A stretch of DNA of 64,000 nt from Arenibacter antarcticus. GTDB taxonomy: Bacteria > Bacteroidota > Bacteroidia > Flavobacteriales > Flavobacteriaceae. A model generated the notes under the pieces. It was given only the letters and a program-made list of their open reading frames with translations. It was not told the DNA's origin and did no database searches. The position numbers and the translations under genes are program-made. Location of the stretch: the NCBI RefSeq assembly GCF_041320605.1, contig NZ_CP166679.1, positions 868,001 through 932,000 on the forward strand, given 5' to 3'. This document shows positions 17,026 through 25,804 of this stretch, piece by piece. Position 1 is the stretch's first letter. Each line of letters opens with the position of its first letter.

Positions 17026-19674
17026 TTATTTCTGCTGCTCCAGAAATGCGATTAGGGAGGCGAATTCCTCATAACTAAGTGAATTCACTAATCCTGGTGG
17101 CATCATAGAGGTTGATAGCTCTTCTCTTTCGGCAATATCATTCACCTTAAGTTCTGTAGCTATCCCGGCAATATTACGTATAGTTAGGTCGCTAGCCGAT
17201 TCCTCGGTTACAAATCCTACATGGATGTCTCCACTCTTAGTCGCTATCCTTACCGTTGAGAACCCTTGGGATATGGATGCGTTTGGCTTTAAAATGGACT
17301 CTGCTATCTGCTCCCTATTCATAATAGAACCGATCTGCCCCATAAAGGGTCCTTTCATCACCTCACTGGTGCTAATACTGTGACACGCAAAGCAACCTTG
17401 ACTTGCATAGATTTCTTTTCCACTTGCTGGGTCGCCCTTAATTTGCTTAAGTGCGATCATGATATCTTCTATAGAAGCTTCGCCTACCTGTCCTTTTTTA
17501 TTTTTAATTTTATCGAAGTCCACTATTGGCAAATCTTCTTTTGGTTCTCTTTTCTCCAAGATTCCAAACTCCTCTATCCCCAATCTGTATTTACTATTAA
17601 GCTCGGCATACAACTCCTTCTTATCCTCTGCTGCTTTTTCCCATTCTTGGGTAAGGAAAGCGCGTATTACTGGGGTGTAATCCCAGTTTACGGTCTTATA
17701 ATAGGGGCCGTGTGTATCTGGTCTTGTGCTCCACCACCAAGAGGTATCATAAGGGGCTTCCTGATGAAAAAGTCGAGCCAAAGTATTGCTTATTTTCTCC
17801 CTAAGTACTTCCTCGTCGGTTTCGCCGTAGGCTTTGATAAGCCCGTCTACTACCTTTGGGGAATGCATATAACGCATGGCCCATAGCGCCAAGTCCTTAT
17901 TGTTAGTATTTAAAGCTTCTACAATTGCATCCTCCGCATTTAACGCAACAAGGGATTTTACGGCCAAGTGAGGCGCTAAAATCTCTGAATTAGGTGTGGC
18001 GTGTGGCCCTTCACTTCCCAAGGTTGGTGCTCTAAAGGAATTAGGAACCGGAACATCCAATAAGTGTTGTGCAAGCTCCTTTCTGCCCAGTCTTCCCAAA
18101 CCTACAATAGCTGCAGCCTTCACTCGGTCTGTACCAGATTCTAATGCCGTTATAAAGGGCTCTGATGGAACATTTTCCACTGCTCCCAAACGGTCTGCCA
18201 ATGCTCTTAAGGCAAATTCCTGAACCTCCGGGTCATTGGTAAGCGACACCAATTTATCTATTCCATTTTCTCCAGCCAATTGAGCATAGGTAAAGATAGC
18301 TGCGGTGCGCACTTCCAAGGATAATGATTTATCCTTTGCTAAATTTAAAACAGCACTTGCTCCCTTGCCTCTTTTAATCAATTCGTATTGCGCACTTAAT
18401 CTAGATTTAGCGTTTCCTGATTTTAACAAGTCCACCAAATTCTTGGTCCAAAAGATATTTTCCACTTGTGGAAAGGCCTCATATTCCAAATTTTCCGGTG
18501 TTACCCTTACGATATACCCTTTATCCGGGCTTCCAGAATACCCTGCACCATCCCAAGCGGATAGGTACATAACCCCAGCGGCGTCTACATCTAGATCCGT
18601 TATCTGTGGAAGTCTTATAAACTCCTCTTCTTTTTGGGTAAAACTGATGTTGTCTTCTGTAACCCTATGCATATATAGGAAGCTTCTTCCCCAATCTGCC
18701 ATCATGGGTACATTGTTGTATTTTTCTGGCCAACGATTATCGTTCATAAACAATGCCCCTGTTCCAGATCCGCCTCCAACATCTACCAAGGCAGGGATAA
18801 TTTCTTCCGTAAAATGTTTAAAAAGCATAGGGTAACCGTATTCCCCAGTTTGTATGTGATGTGCAAATCGAATATTCCATCCCCCACCATCATTGGTATT
18901 TCCTCTCGTAAAGATATTCATGAAGGGATCAATTGCTACGTCATAAATATTTCTCAAGCCATGGGTATACACTTCCATTTCGGTGCCATCGGGGCGTACA
19001 CGAAGTACTCCTCCGCCCAACATAGTTAGCTGAGTACCCTCACGGTCTGTAGCGTTATGGAATCCAAAGTCGCCCACTGCGATATAGATCCACCCATCAA
19101 TTCCCATTTGAATTCCGTTGGTAGCATGATCGGTACCTCTTTCCTGAAGGTATTTAGAATTACTCAGGTTCTGGATCAATACTTTCGCAGGGCCATCGGC
19201 CACGCCGTCATTATCCAGATCCTCAAAAACGATCAAGTCCATATTATTGGCCTTTCCCGTTTCCTCAGTAAAGGTGGTATGAAGTACAAATAACTGATTT
19301 CCAATAGGCAATATTCCCCTTGGATTATCTACTTCCGCAAATTTGGTATAGGAATCCATTACTCCGTCATGATTGCAATCTACCAAACGTTTGATAAATC
19401 CTTTTCCCATATCCTTCCCAAGCGAGCCCATCATATCTACTCCTACAAAGACTTCACCTGTAGCTGCCACCGCCATACAAGCCGGACTAGGAGTAAGATC
19501 TGGACCGGCAAATCCGGTTATTTTTAAATCCTTTGGCCAGTTAAAAGCCTGTGCCAAAGAATCTGCCATGGGATAATCAATCACTTCACTACTTAGGGCA
19601 CATGGGACCTTATCCTCTCCACAACTGACAACAAGCAGCCCCAACAATAATAAAATTCCAATTTTTTGAAACAT
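17026..19674 (-). CDS. Cytochrome c-fused beta-propeller lipoprotein dehydrogenase-like protein
   Basis: This 882-residue exported lipoprotein has a signal peptide ending in a lipobox (LLVVSC, Cys about 17). A sugar-dehydrogenase-like beta-propeller (about residues 40-400, with DHATNGIQMGIDGWIYIAVGD and GLRNIYDVAIDP) follows, then HEAT-like helical repeats (about 410-620), and a C-terminal monohaem cytochrome c domain with C761-FA-C764-H765. This is the architecture of large membrane-bound dehydrogenase-like proteins common in Bacteroidota and Planctomycetes. The substrate is unknown, probably a sugar or alcohol oxidised in the periplasm with electrons passed to the cytochrome. Its place between ccoI and the cbb3 operon suggests, but does not prove, electron flow to that oxidase. 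A paralogous architecture is encoded at 56106-58361. Confidence 0.85.
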   Translation of the reverse strand: MFQKIGILLLLGLLVVSCGEDKVPCALSSEVIDYPMADSLAQAFNWPKDLKITGFAGPDLTPSPACMAVAATGEVFVGVDMMGSLGKDMGKGFIKRLVDCNHDGVMDSYTKFAEVDNPRGILPIGNQLFVLHTTFTEETGKANNMDLIVFEDLDNDGVADGPAKVLIQNLSNSKYLQERGTDHATNGIQMGIDGWIYIAVGDFGFHNATDREGTQLTMLGGGVLRVRPDGTEMEVYTHGLRNIYDVAIDPFMNIFTRGNTNDGGGWNIRFAHHIQTGEYGYPMLFKHFTEEIIPALVDVGGGSGTGALFMNDNRWPEKYNNVPMMADWGRSFLYMHRVTEDNISFTQKEEEFIRLPQITDLDVDAAGVMYLSAWDGAGYSGSPDKGYIVRVTPENLEYEAFPQVENIFWTKNLVDLLKSGNAKSRLSAQYELIKRGKGASAVLNLAKDKSLSLEVRTAAIFTYAQLAGENGIDKLVSLTNDPEVQEFALRALADRLGAVENVPSEPFITALESGTDRVKAAAIVGLGRLGRKELAQHLLDVPVPNSFRAPTLGSEGPHATPNSEILAPHLAVKSLVALNAEDAIVEALNTNNKDLALWAMRYMHSPKVVDGLIKAYGETDEEVLREKISNTLARLFHQEAPYDTSWWWSTRPDTHGPYYKTVNWDYTPVIRAFLTQEWEKAAEDKKELYAELNSKYRLGIEEFGILEKREPKEDLPIVDFDKIKNKKGQVGEASIEDIMIALKQIKGDPASGKEIYASQGCFACHSISTSEVMKGPFMGQIGSIMNREQIAESILKPNASISQGFSTVRIATKSGDIHVGFVTEESASDLTIRNIAGIATELKVNDIAEREELSTSMMPPGLVNSLSYEEFASLIAFLEQQK

Positions 19675-19863
19675 AGTTTACGCTATTAATATATTAAAAT
19701 CACATACTCTTAAAATGAACTCCGGCTAATATTTACCAAGTTTTCAACAAGAAGTCGCAAAACTAAAAATCTTTCGCAAAAACCCTTTCATTAATTGAAT
19801 TATTCGAACATAAAATATATTTTCCTAACTTAATCCCCATTGAACGTTTCGTTTACATTATAA

Positions 19864-19907
19864 TTCTAAAATAAAATTTAGTGATTTTATTTTAGAAACT
19901 ATTTTTT
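19864..19907 (+). terminator. Terminator-like hairpin with T-run and no upstream gene
   Basis: TTCTAAAATAAAAT (19864-19877) and ATTTTATTTTAGAA (19884-19897) are perfect 14-bp inverted arms with a 6-nt loop, followed on the plus strand by TTTTTT (19902-19907). No plus-strand gene precedes it: the cytochrome gene reads away and ccoS starts later. It may end an unannotated short transcript, or insulate the cco promoter. The rest of 19675-20015 shows nothing else I can support. Confidence 0.5.
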
Positions 19908-20015
19908 CTCTAGGCGATCTTCATAACTAATGCATACGTTTACAGCGAATTACATCCTATTTAAAAGTTTACACAAGCCTTATTAACAAACAATACACTA
20001 CGTTAACTTGTTGAA

Positions 20016-20061
20016 AACTGAGAAATGTCATATAATTACAAAAACAGCATGTATAATTTTA
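20016..20061 (+). promoter_or_regulatory. Fnr-like site and -7 box of the cco operon
   Basis: TGAG-AAAT-GTCA (20019-20030) in the context AACTGA-N4-TGTCAT matches the ccoI site at 12 of the 16 positions. The -7 box TAATTTTA (20054-20061) ends 36.5 bp after the dyad centre, the same spacing as at four other promoters in this window. The predicted start is near 20067, about 14 nt before ccoS. Confidence 0.75.
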
Positions 20062-20080
20062 CGGCGAAATTCAGGCAGGT

Positions 20081-20290
20081 ATGAGTGTTATTTATCTATT
20101 ATTGGCGCTAAGCATTTTAGTGGCCCTAGTTTTTTTCATTGCATTTATAGTCTCTGTAAGGAGTGGTCAGTATGACGATTCCTATACCCCTTCTGTTCGT
20201 ATGCTGTTTGAGGACGAACTGGTAAAGGGCGCTTCAAAAAAAGACCCAAAAGAAAAATCTAACCAAATTATTGAAAGTCAAAAATTGTAA
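20081..20290 (+). CDS. ccoS: cbb3 oxidase assembly protein CcoS
   Basis: This 69-residue protein has one N-terminal membrane helix (about residues 3-26) followed by the conserved SGQYDDSYTPSVRMLFED segment that marks CcoS. CcoS is needed to insert haem and copper cofactors into cbb3 oxidase. In many Proteobacteria ccoS is the last gene of ccoGHIS, but here it leads the structural operon, 2 bp before ccoNO, which is usual in Bacteroidota. The ATG fits the promoter predicted just upstream. Confidence 0.95.
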   Translation: MSVIYLLLALSILVALVFFIAFIVSVRSGQYDDSYTPSVRMLFEDELVKGASKKDPKEKSNQIIESQKL

Positions 20291-20292
20291 TT

Positions 20293-22491
20293 ATGGAAGT
20301 ACAACAATTCTATTACGATAATAAGATCGTAAAAAAATTCCTTTATGCTACTATGTTCTGGGGAATTGTGGGAATGTCAGTCGGGCTCTTGCTCGCCTTT
20401 ATGTTTCTTTTCCCAAACATTACGGATGGAATATCCTGGTTAAGTTTTGGGCGCTTACGACCACTACATACCAATGCCGTGATTTTTGCTTTCGTGGGAA
20501 ATGCCATTTTTGCAGGTGTCTACTATTCCACACAGCGTTTGTTAAAGGCAAGGATGTTCAGTGATGGTTTGAGCAAATTTAACTTTTGGGGATGGCAGGC
20601 AATTATAGTAGCAGCCGCCATTACGTTGCCTTTGGGATATACTTCCTCCAAGGAATACGCAGAACTAGAATGGCCAATAGATGTGGCAATTGCTGTGGTC
20701 TGGGTTGCCTTCGGCTGGAATCTAATTGGCACCATGCTAAGAAGAAGACAGCGACACTTATATGTTGCCATCTGGTTCTATCTCGCCACCTTTGTAACTG
20801 TTGCCGTACTTCATATATTTAATAGTTTATCTATTCCAGTAAGCGCCTTTAAAAGTTATTCGGTGTATGCTGGTGTACAGGATGCGCTGGTGCAATGGTG
20901 GTACGGTCACAATGCGGTGGCATTCTTCCTGACCACTCCATTTTTGGGATTAATGTATTACTTTATTCCAAAAGCGGCCAATAGACCAATTTACTCCTAT
21001 AGACTTTCTATTGTCCATTTTTGGTCCTTGATATTTATTTACATCTGGGCAGGTCCACACCACCTTTTGTATTCTTCCTTACCGGAATGGGCACAAAATC
21101 TAGGGGTAGCCTTCTCCATTATGTTACTTGCGCCATCTTGGGGTGGTATGATTAACGGATTATTGACCCTTCGAGGAGCATGGGACAAAGTGAGGACAGA
21201 CCCTGTTCTTAAGTTTATGGTAGTCGCTATTACGGGATACGGGATGGCTACTTTTGAAGGCCCCTTGTTATCCTTAAAGAATGTAAATGCCATTGCCCAC
21301 TTTAGCGATTGGATTATTGCACACGTACACGTGGGTGCATTGGCATGGAACGGCTTCCTAACTTTTGGTATGATCTATTGGTTAGTACCAAGGATGTTTA
21401 AAACAAGACTATATTCTGTTCCCTTAGCCAACTTTCACTTTTGGTTGGGTACTTTGGGAATCATATTATATACATTGCCCATGTATGTTGCTGGATTTAC
21501 CCAGGCATTAATGTGGAAGGAATTTAATCCTGATGGTACTTTGGTGTACGGAAACTTCCTGGAAACCGTAACCCAGATAATGCCGATGTATTGGATGCGT
21601 GCTATTGGAGGCTCCATGTATATAGTGGGGGCCATGGTAATGATCTACAATGTTGTTATAACAATAAGGTCAGGTAGCGAGGTAGAGGACGAATTGGCAG
21701 AGGCTGCGGCCCTAACAAGAGTTTCCAAGAAAAGGACTGCAGGTGAGACCTTTCATACTTGGTTAGAACGCAAGCCCATTCAGTTGACTATTCTGGCTAC
21801 AGTAGCCATCTTAATTGGGGGAATCATTCAAATTGTACCTACTATTTTGGTGAAATCAAATATTCCCACCATCACCAGTGTAAAACCATATACCCCCTTG
21901 GAATTAGAAGGTAGAGACCTTTATATTAGGGAAGGTTGCGTAGGCTGCCACTCTCAAATGGTAAGGCCCTTCCGAAGTGAAGTGGAACGATATGGCGAAT
22001 ACTCAAAAGCAGGGGAATTTGTGTACGACCATCCTTTCCTATGGGGAAGTAAACGTACCGGTCCCGATCTTTTAAGGGTGGGCGGAAAATATTCGGACAG
22101 CTGGCACTTAAACCATATGTACGATCCACAAAGCACATCCTCTGGCTCCATAATGCCTGCTTATGCTTGGTTGGTTAGAGATGAACTTGACAAAAGCGAT
22201 ATACAAAAAAAGATGGAAGTTATGGTTACTTTGGGGGTACCCTATAGTGAAGATGAAATAACCAACGCTTATGAACATATGGACCAACAGGCGACTCAAA
22301 TAGAAAAAAACCTATATAGCGACCCTGATTTTGCATCGAGCTACGAGGAGGACAAAAAGTATGCTGCGGAAAATGGGGAAGATTTTATAGAAATGAAAGA
22401 CCGAGAAATTGTAGCGATGATCGCCTACTTACAGCGTCTGGGAACCGATATTAAAATCAAGGAAACCAACGAGGAAATCTCCCAAAATTAG
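20293..22491 (+). CDS. ccoNO: cbb3-type cytochrome oxidase subunits I and II, fused CcoN-CcoO
   Basis: This 732-residue fusion covers the catalytic subunit and the monohaem cytochrome subunit of cbb3 oxidase, the high-affinity terminal oxidase for low oxygen. Residues 1 to about 480 are CcoN, with twelve membrane helices, low-spin haem ligand H59 (RPLHTNAV), the copper site around WWYGHNAVAF and GPHHLLYSS, and HVHVGALAWNGF for the haem irons. After a linker and one membrane helix (about 500-520) comes CcoO, with C549-VG-C552-H553 and the SQMVRPFRSEVERYGEYS signature. Fusion of ccoN and ccoO is standard in Bacteroidota. It follows ccoS by 2 bp and precedes ccoQ by 6 bp. Confidence 0.97.
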   Translation: MEVQQFYYDNKIVKKFLYATMFWGIVGMSVGLLLAFMFLFPNITDGISWLSFGRLRPLHTNAVIFAFVGNAIFAGVYYSTQRLLKARMFSDGLSKFNFWGWQAIIVAAAITLPLGYTSSKEYAELEWPIDVAIAVVWVAFGWNLIGTMLRRRQRHLYVAIWFYLATFVTVAVLHIFNSLSIPVSAFKSYSVYAGVQDALVQWWYGHNAVAFFLTTPFLGLMYYFIPKAANRPIYSYRLSIVHFWSLIFIYIWAGPHHLLYSSLPEWAQNLGVAFSIMLLAPSWGGMINGLLTLRGAWDKVRTDPVLKFMVVAITGYGMATFEGPLLSLKNVNAIAHFSDWIIAHVHVGALAWNGFLTFGMIYWLVPRMFKTRLYSVPLANFHFWLGTLGIILYTLPMYVAGFTQALMWKEFNPDGTLVYGNFLETVTQIMPMYWMRAIGGSMYIVGAMVMIYNVVITIRSGSEVEDELAEAAALTRVSKKRTAGETFHTWLERKPIQLTILATVAILIGGIIQIVPTILVKSNIPTITSVKPYTPLELEGRDLYIREGCVGCHSQMVRPFRSEVERYGEYSKAGEFVYDHPFLWGSKRTGPDLLRVGGKYSDSWHLNHMYDPQSTSSGSIMPAYAWLVRDELDKSDIQKKMEVMVTLGVPYSEDEITNAYEHMDQQATQIEKNLYSDPDFASSYEEDKKYAAENGEDFIEMKDREIVAMIAYLQRLGTDIKIKETNEEISQN

Positions 22492-22497
22492 AAAGTT

Positions 22498-22671
22498 ATG
22501 TTCAAATTCGTAAAAGGTTATATGGAAAGTATTGATGGGGTAGCTATCTACCCCATGATATCACTACTGATTTTCTTTGTCTTTTTTACCGTCCTTTTCT
22601 GGTGGGTATTTACGGCATCCAAAGAACACATCAAGGAAGTTAGCGAACTGCCGTTAAAAGAAGAGGAATAA
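22498..22671 (+). CDS. ccoQ: cbb3 oxidase small subunit CcoQ
   Basis: This 57-residue protein starts at the ATG 6 bp after ccoNO. It has the sequence pattern of CcoQ: a short N-terminal MFKFVKGYMESIDGVAIYP segment, one membrane helix rich in phenylalanine and tryptophan (ISLLIFFVFFTVLFWWVF, about residues 21-38), and a charged tail ending in EEE. CcoQ is a small non-catalytic subunit that stabilises the core complex. The position between ccoNO and ccoP settles the identity. Confidence 0.92.
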   Translation: MFKFVKGYMESIDGVAIYPMISLLIFFVFFTVLFWWVFTASKEHIKEVSELPLKEEE

Positions 22672-22734
22672 AAAATTAGTTAAAGGAACAAAACAACAAT
22701 TACAACCATAGCAAACCAATTAAAAACAGTTAAA

Positions 22735-23616
22735 ATGAAAAATCACTCACCTTGGTGGATCAGAATTCCGCTAGTTTTCTTTTTAATCTTCGGATTGATG
22801 GAATACTTCGTAGACTCGGGAGACAAACCGGCATTTATTGAACATCCTATAACATTGATCTTTATGGGAGTCGTTCTATTTTTATTGGTAGGGATAGAGC
22901 TTATCATAAAGTCCGTAGAAAATGTGATGTTCCAAACCTTGTCCCCAGAGGCACAAGAGCGGTATTTGGAAACCAGTTCCAAACAGTGGGAATGGAAATG
23001 GGCCAAGAAGCTACGTGAAGATATGATTGGTGAAAAAGCGGTAGCAGAGGAGGGGGAAATAATCCTAGACCATAATTATGATGGAATTCGGGAGCTAGAC
23101 AATGATCTTCCGCCATGGTGGGTATATCTGTTTTATGCTTCCATTGTCTTTGCCGTTGTATATCTAGCACGTTACCATGTTTTTAACGGAGAAAATCAGG
23201 ATATGGAGTACGAAAGGGCCGTTGCAGAAGCCCAATTGGAAATTGAAAACTATAAGAAAACCGCCAAAGGCCTTGTAGATGCGAATACGGTAGAATTACT
23301 AACCGATGCCTCGGACATTAAAGCTGGCGAAGCGCTTTACACCGCCAATTGTGTGGCTTGCCATATGGCAGATGGAGGCGGGGGAATTGGACCAAACCTA
23401 ACGGATGAATATTGGATACTAGGAGGAGGAATTAAAAATGTTTTCCATACCATTTCAGAAGGCGGCCGCGCTGGCAAGGGAATGGTGGCCTGGAAGCAAA
23501 TCCTTAAACCCGCGGAAATGGCCCAAGTAGCCAGTTATATTCTTGAGGAATTAGAGGGTACAACACCGGCGAATCCCAAAGATGCCGAAGGTGAAGTTTG
23601 GGTAGAGAGTAAATAA
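22735..23616 (+). CDS. ccoP: cbb3 oxidase subunit III CcoP, monohaem
   Basis: This 293-residue CcoP has an N-terminal hydrophobic segment (about residues 8-25), a second (about 35-55), the DGIRELDNDLPPWWVYLFYASIVFAVVY signature with a membrane helix (around 121-148), and a cytochrome c domain with C206-VA-C209-H210. Proteobacterial CcoP carries two haem c groups; only one CxxCH is present here, as in other Bacteroidota. The extra N-terminal helices relative to classic CcoP also fit that group. It accepts electrons from periplasmic donors and passes them to the CcoO and CcoN parts. Confidence 0.95.
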   Translation: MKNHSPWWIRIPLVFFLIFGLMEYFVDSGDKPAFIEHPITLIFMGVVLFLLVGIELIIKSVENVMFQTLSPEAQERYLETSSKQWEWKWAKKLREDMIGEKAVAEEGEIILDHNYDGIRELDNDLPPWWVYLFYASIVFAVVYLARYHVFNGENQDMEYERAVAEAQLEIENYKKTAKGLVDANTVELLTDASDIKAGEALYTANCVACHMADGGGGIGPNLTDEYWILGGGIKNVFHTISEGGRAGKGMVAWKQILKPAEMAQVASYILEELEGTTPANPKDAEGEVWVESK

Positions 23617-23709
23617 AACATTTCAAGAATTTTTCTAAACAGGTTCTTGGAGTAGATTGTAATAACAGATTGGATGAGGTATCCAAAATTATAATACATT
23701 TTTACAAAG

Positions 23710-25128
23710 ATGGCGCAGGACCAAGACAATTTTAGGGATTCTATAGGAACTATAAATGCAGAGGGAAAAAGGGCTTGGGTATTTCCAAAAAAACCCAGCG
23801 GTAGGCTGTATGAATATAGAAAGTATGTAAGCTATTTTCTCTTGATATTTTTATTATTGGGTCCATTTATAAAAATAAATGGCAACCAATTTCTAATGTT
23901 CAATGTCTTGGAACGCAGGTTTAACATCTTTGGATTTCCGTTCTGGCCCCAAGATTTTTACTTGTTTGTGATCTCCATGATTATTGGAGTTGTTTTTATT
24001 TCCCTGTTCACTGTTGCTTTTGGCCGAATTTTCTGTGGTTGGATATGTCCTCAGACCATTTTTATGGAAATGGTATTTAGAAGGATAGAATACTGGATCG
24101 ATGGTGACCGAGGTGCACAAATTAGGTTGGAAAAACAAGCCTGGAACGCAGATAAAATCAGAAAACGCACCCTGAAGTGGTTTATTTTTTTCGTGATTTC
24201 CTTTATCATCGCCAACGTATTTCTCGCCTATTTGATAGGAAGCGATCAGCTGATACAGTATATTAAACAAGGGCCCACGCAACATTTGAGCACCATGGCC
24301 TCTCTTCTGATCTTTACCGCAGTATTTTATTTTATCTTCGCTTGGTTTAGGGAACAAGTCTGTATTATTGCCTGCCCCTATGGCCGTATGCAAGGAGTGT
24401 TGCTAGACAACAAATCTATTGTTGTGGCCTACGATCACAAACGCGGAGAGAGTGAAAAGGGCAGAAAAAAATTTAGAAAAGGGGAAGATCGGGAAGCTAT
24501 TGGCCACGGAGACTGTATTGATTGTTTCCAATGTGTAAATGTTTGCCCCACTGGTATAGATATAAGAAATGGGACCCAACTAGAATGTGTTAACTGCACC
24601 GCTTGTATTGATGCCTGCGACGATATAATGGAGAAAGTAGATCTACCTAAAGGTTTGATACGCTTCGCCAGTGAGGATAATATTGAGAAAAAGGCCAAGT
24701 TTAAGTTTACGCCCCGACTCAAAGGTTATACTGCCGTATTGGTCATCCTTACCGGTTTACTGATTGGGATGCTTTTTTTAAGAAATGATCTGGAAGCCAA
24801 TATATTAGGACTTCCAGGGCAATTGTACGAGCATAAGGAAGGGAATATTATTAGCAACGTATATACATTTAAATTGGTAAACAAAACCAGTATGGATATT
24901 GCCGATGTTAGCTTTAAACTATTATCGCATAAAGGAACCATTAAGCTTGTTAGGCATAATAACTTTACGGTTCCCGCTCAAGAATTGATCGAAGGGACCT
25001 TGTTCATCGAAATAAACAATTCCGCCTTGGAAGGCGATAAAAACAAGTTAATGATTGGAGTCTATAGCGGGGAGAATAAAATTGAAACGACCACTGCAAG
25101 ATTTATGGCACCAAGAAGCTATAAATAA
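23710..25128 (+). CDS. ccoG: Ferredoxin-like membrane protein CcoG
   Basis: CcoG (RdxA/FixG) is a membrane-bound iron-sulphur protein that reduces copper for delivery to the oxidase. The 472 residues include several membrane helices (about 38-58, 80-110, 160-180, 195-215, 340-360), a CGWICPQTIF segment, and two 4Fe-4S motifs. The first starts at C269 (CIDCFQCVNVCP) and the second is CVNCTACIDAC. A C-terminal Ig-like periplasmic domain follows (about 375-470). It lies 93 bp after ccoP on the same strand, so it belongs to the operon or has a weak internal promoter. Confidence 0.95.
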   Translation: MAQDQDNFRDSIGTINAEGKRAWVFPKKPSGRLYEYRKYVSYFLLIFLLLGPFIKINGNQFLMFNVLERRFNIFGFPFWPQDFYLFVISMIIGVVFISLFTVAFGRIFCGWICPQTIFMEMVFRRIEYWIDGDRGAQIRLEKQAWNADKIRKRTLKWFIFFVISFIIANVFLAYLIGSDQLIQYIKQGPTQHLSTMASLLIFTAVFYFIFAWFREQVCIIACPYGRMQGVLLDNKSIVVAYDHKRGESEKGRKKFRKGEDREAIGHGDCIDCFQCVNVCPTGIDIRNGTQLECVNCTACIDACDDIMEKVDLPKGLIRFASEDNIEKKAKFKFTPRLKGYTAVLVILTGLLIGMLFLRNDLEANILGLPGQLYEHKEGNIISNVYTFKLVNKTSMDIADVSFKLLSHKGTIKLVRHNNFTVPAQELIEGTLFIEINNSALEGDKNKLMIGVYSGENKIETTTARFMAPRSYK

Positions 25129-25255
25129 GTAAACCGTATGGACACCATTAACCCTAAAACGGGGATAACAATCACCTCCCAAATTATGGAGAGAAAAGTA
25201 ATTAGGTAACCTTGAAATCAGCATGACCAAAATCTGGTCTCAAATACGAATGAAG

Positions 25256-25289
25256 ATATGCGAACCTGACTGCCGTCAAGTTCGCATAT
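25256..25289. other. Long hairpin upstream of ccoH
   Basis: ATATGCGAAC and GTTCGCATAT form a perfect 10-bp outer stem. After one C-A mismatch, TGAC-TGCC-GTCA adds 4 bp and a 4-nt loop. A smaller dyad, GACCA-AAATC-TGGTC, lies at 25225-25239. The inner TGAC-N4-GTCA matches the Fnr-like sites, but no -7 box lies at the expected distance. An RNA structure tuning ccoG versus ccoH expression is therefore more likely. Confidence 0.55.
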
Positions 25290-25318
25290 GACCGTTAAAA
25301 ATCAATAAATATCTACAA

Positions 25319-25765
25319 ATGAAAATTAATTGGGGAACAGGAATTGTACTAGCATTTATAGGATTCATAAGTTTTATCCTATTTTTTGTAGTGCGAATGG
25401 GTATGGACGATAGTACGAATCACGATTTGGTCAGGGAAGATTATTACAAAGCCGAAATTGGATTTCAAAAGGAATTGGACGCCGAAATCAACGCTAACGA
25501 AAACAATGTCAATCTTAACATGGTAAGAACACCAGCAGGCATAAAATTAGAATTTCCAAAAGATCTGGATCAAGCAACTATTAAAGGAACTGTGTCCCTT
25601 TATAGACCATCTAACAAACAATTGGACTTTGATTTTCCCATTAGTTTGTCTAACAACCATTTAATTATACCCGAAAATCGTTTAGTGGACGGCAGATGGG
25701 ACCTTAAAGTTTCATGGGAATACAATGGCGAAGCGTATATGTACAAGGAGAAAATTACTCATTAA
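25319..25765 (+). CDS. ccoH: FixH family protein CcoH
   Basis: This 148-residue protein has one N-terminal membrane helix (about residues 7-27) and the conserved LVREDYYKAEIGFQKELD segment (about 40-57) typical of FixH/CcoH. A small beta-rich periplasmic domain (about 65-148) follows. CcoH takes part in assembly and stability of cbb3 oxidase. It lies downstream of ccoG after a 190-bp gap that holds a long hairpin, and 39 bp before the TauE/SafE-like gene. The start is ATG. Confidence 0.92.
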   Translation: MKINWGTGIVLAFIGFISFILFFVVRMGMDDSTNHDLVREDYYKAEIGFQKELDAEINANENNVNLNMVRTPAGIKLEFPKDLDQATIKGTVSLYRPSNKQLDFDFPISLSNNHLIIPENRLVDGRWDLKVSWEYNGEAYMYKEKITH

Positions 25766-25804
25766 AAACTCCTATAATTCTACTAGAAAAATAAAAAACA
25801 AACC

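Noticed and set aside
25267-25278. TGAC-TGCC-GTCA as a sixth Fnr-type promoter before ccoH
   Set aside because: The base positions where the -7 box should fall (25302-25309) read TCAATAAA, which does not fit TAnnTTTG.
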